Source: Bacteroidales bacterium UBA2939 | GTDB lineage: Bacteria; Bacteroidota; Bacteroidia; Bacteroidales; P3 | DNA: 5,716 bases | Reading direction: 5' to 3' | Assembly: GCA_002349055.1 (NCBI GenBank) | Contig: DECD01000010.1 | Span: 282 to 5,997, forward strand | Shown: positions 5,369-5,716 of the stretch, in pieces | Numbering within the stretch: position 1 is the stretch's first letter | How the letters are laid out: each line of letters begins with the position of its first letter | The notes under the pieces: generated by a model | Told to the model about the DNA's origin: nothing | The model's database searches: none | What the model saw: the letters and a program-made list of their open reading frames with translations, nothing else | Position numbers and translations under genes: made by a program

Positions 5369-5399
5369 CAAAAGTACTAAAAAAATTCTATTTGACAAA
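5369..5399 (-). promoter_or_regulatory. Minus-strand promoter of Bacteroidota type
   Basis: Read on the minus strand, TTTG (5399-5396), a 19-bp spacer and TACTTTTG (5376-5369) give a full match to TTTG-N19-TAnnTTTG, the same boxes and spacing as the HEPN/MNT promoter. It points left, away from the repeat array and toward the terminator at 5263-5297. No protein gene begins downstream on this strand, which is why a small RNA is proposed. Confidence 0.6.
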
Positions 5400-5421
5400 T
5401 TTTTCTCTGCATTTTTTCTTC

Positions 5422-5440
5422 ATCTGATTGACATTCAGAT
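5422..5440. repeat. Short inverted repeat ATCTGA-N7-TCAGAT
   Basis: Perfect 6-bp arms at 5422-5427 and 5435-5440 lie about 20-40 bp upstream of the -33 box of the minus-strand promoter. It could be an operator for that promoter or a small hairpin; no T-run directly follows on either strand. Weak, because short arms in AT-rich DNA occur by chance. Confidence 0.3.
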
Positions 5441-5570
5441 ATAAAAAATTTTCTATTTCGTTATTTCTTTATCGATAAAAATGGTTTTAATAGGGTTCGG
5501 CAGGGAATTTTGGACCTGGAAAAACTATTAATCTAGTGCAAAAAAAAGAACTGAAACTATCTCTCTTTTT

Positions 5571-5678
5571 AGGAAAAGAGTCAACCTTTTCGGGAAAACT
5601 GTCAACCTTTTCAGGAAAAGAATCAACCTCCTTAGTGAAGCTCGACACACTTTTCCTGTATTGAAAGTCAACCTTTTC
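5571..5678. repeat. Degenerate 21-bp tandem repeat, about five copies
   Basis: Units beginning AGGAAAAG or GGGAAAAC and running into TCAACCTTTTC repeat with a 21-bp period at 5571, 5592 and 5613. Diverged copies follow at 5634 and about 5658, the latter after a 3-bp shift. Because 21 is a multiple of three, every frame shows a 7-residue repeat. On the minus strand it reads as KVDSFPE units in a frame spanning 5487-5693 that has only a GTG start; on the plus strand a short Ser/Thr-rich frame ends at a TGA near 5663. The three left copies are nearly identical and the right ones decayed, as in an array expanding from one side. No spacers are present, so it is not CRISPR. Confidence 0.75.
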
Positions 5679-5716
5679 CGTATGAATAGACACAATGTCT
5701 TATACTGAAATAGGTT

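Larger units (their letters stand above)
5158..5716. other. Non-coding right end with small-RNA-like signals and tandem repeats
   Basis: No convincing protein gene is present. A frame open at 5163-5444 (+) encodes a low-complexity Ser/Lys-rich product without family features, and frames across the repeat at 5571-5678 are by-products of a 21-bp period. The region does hold a minus-strand promoter, an intrinsic terminator, a short inverted repeat and the repeat array, each listed separately. From 5390 to 5490 it is very AT-rich. Confidence 0.6.

Noticed and set aside
5163..5444. 93-codon frame after the antitoxin-like gene, considered as a missing toxin
   Set aside because: The product is Ser/Lys-rich with no RelE/YoeB/ParE features, runs through the terminator stem and the opposing promoter, and its base use resembles intergenic DNA.
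5571..5678. CRISPR array
   Set aside because: The units are directly adjacent with no unique spacers, and no cas genes are present.
5487..5693. 68-codon minus-strand frame with KVDSFPE repeats as a protein gene
   Set aside because: The frame begins at a GTG just after an in-frame stop, has no visible promoter in the window, and its repeats follow automatically from a 21-bp DNA period; it is kept as a repeat only.

Overview
The window looks like chromosomal DNA from a Bacteroidota bacterium, probably Bacteroidales and perhaps Prevotella-like. Three things point there. Three promoters fit the Bacteroidota pattern TTTG-N19-22-TAnnTTTG. Start codons follow A/T-rich leaders with no Shine-Dalgarno sequence. 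The two metabolic proteins resemble Bacteroidales homologues. Coding DNA is fairly GC-rich and intergenic DNA is strongly AT-rich. The genus is a guess.

Left part (1-3720, minus strand): a two-gene PEP-node cluster. ppdK (pyruvate phosphate dikinase, complete) is followed 83 bp later by pckA (ATP-type PEP carboxykinase, cut by the window edge just after its P-loop). One enzyme interconverts PEP and pyruvate, the other PEP and oxaloacetate, so the pair sits at the branch between glycolysis, gluconeogenesis and succinate formation. I see no promoter between them, but there is a long hairpin made of five CCTAG units spaced exactly 10 bp apart.

Middle (3650-4202): a 553-bp divergent intergenic region. 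From left to right it holds the ppdK promoter, a perfect DnaA-box nonamer, a weak Crp-like site, an inverted repeat, a set of GGTAGG repeats spaced 10-11 bp apart inside a larger inverted repeat, an AT-rich stretch, and a strong plus-strand promoter whose -7 box lies in a 16-bp palindrome. A leader hairpin follows that promoter.

Right part (4203-5157, plus strand): a probable three-gene accessory operon. It encodes a HEPN-domain protein, a minimal nucleotidyltransferase (MNT) overlapping it by 40 bp, and a 70-residue protein resembling the antitoxin half of Bacteroidota toxin-antitoxin pairs, with no toxin beside it. The HEPN protein lacks the usual Rx4-6H ribonuclease motif.

Right end (5158-5716): no convincing protein gene. 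It contains a minus-strand promoter about 100 nt ahead of a good intrinsic terminator, which together could define a small RNA, and a degenerate 21-bp tandem repeat at 5571-5678. The best candidates for something undescribed are this small RNA, the control region of the HEPN/MNT operon with its unusual HEPN partner, and the phased repeats on either side of ppdK.
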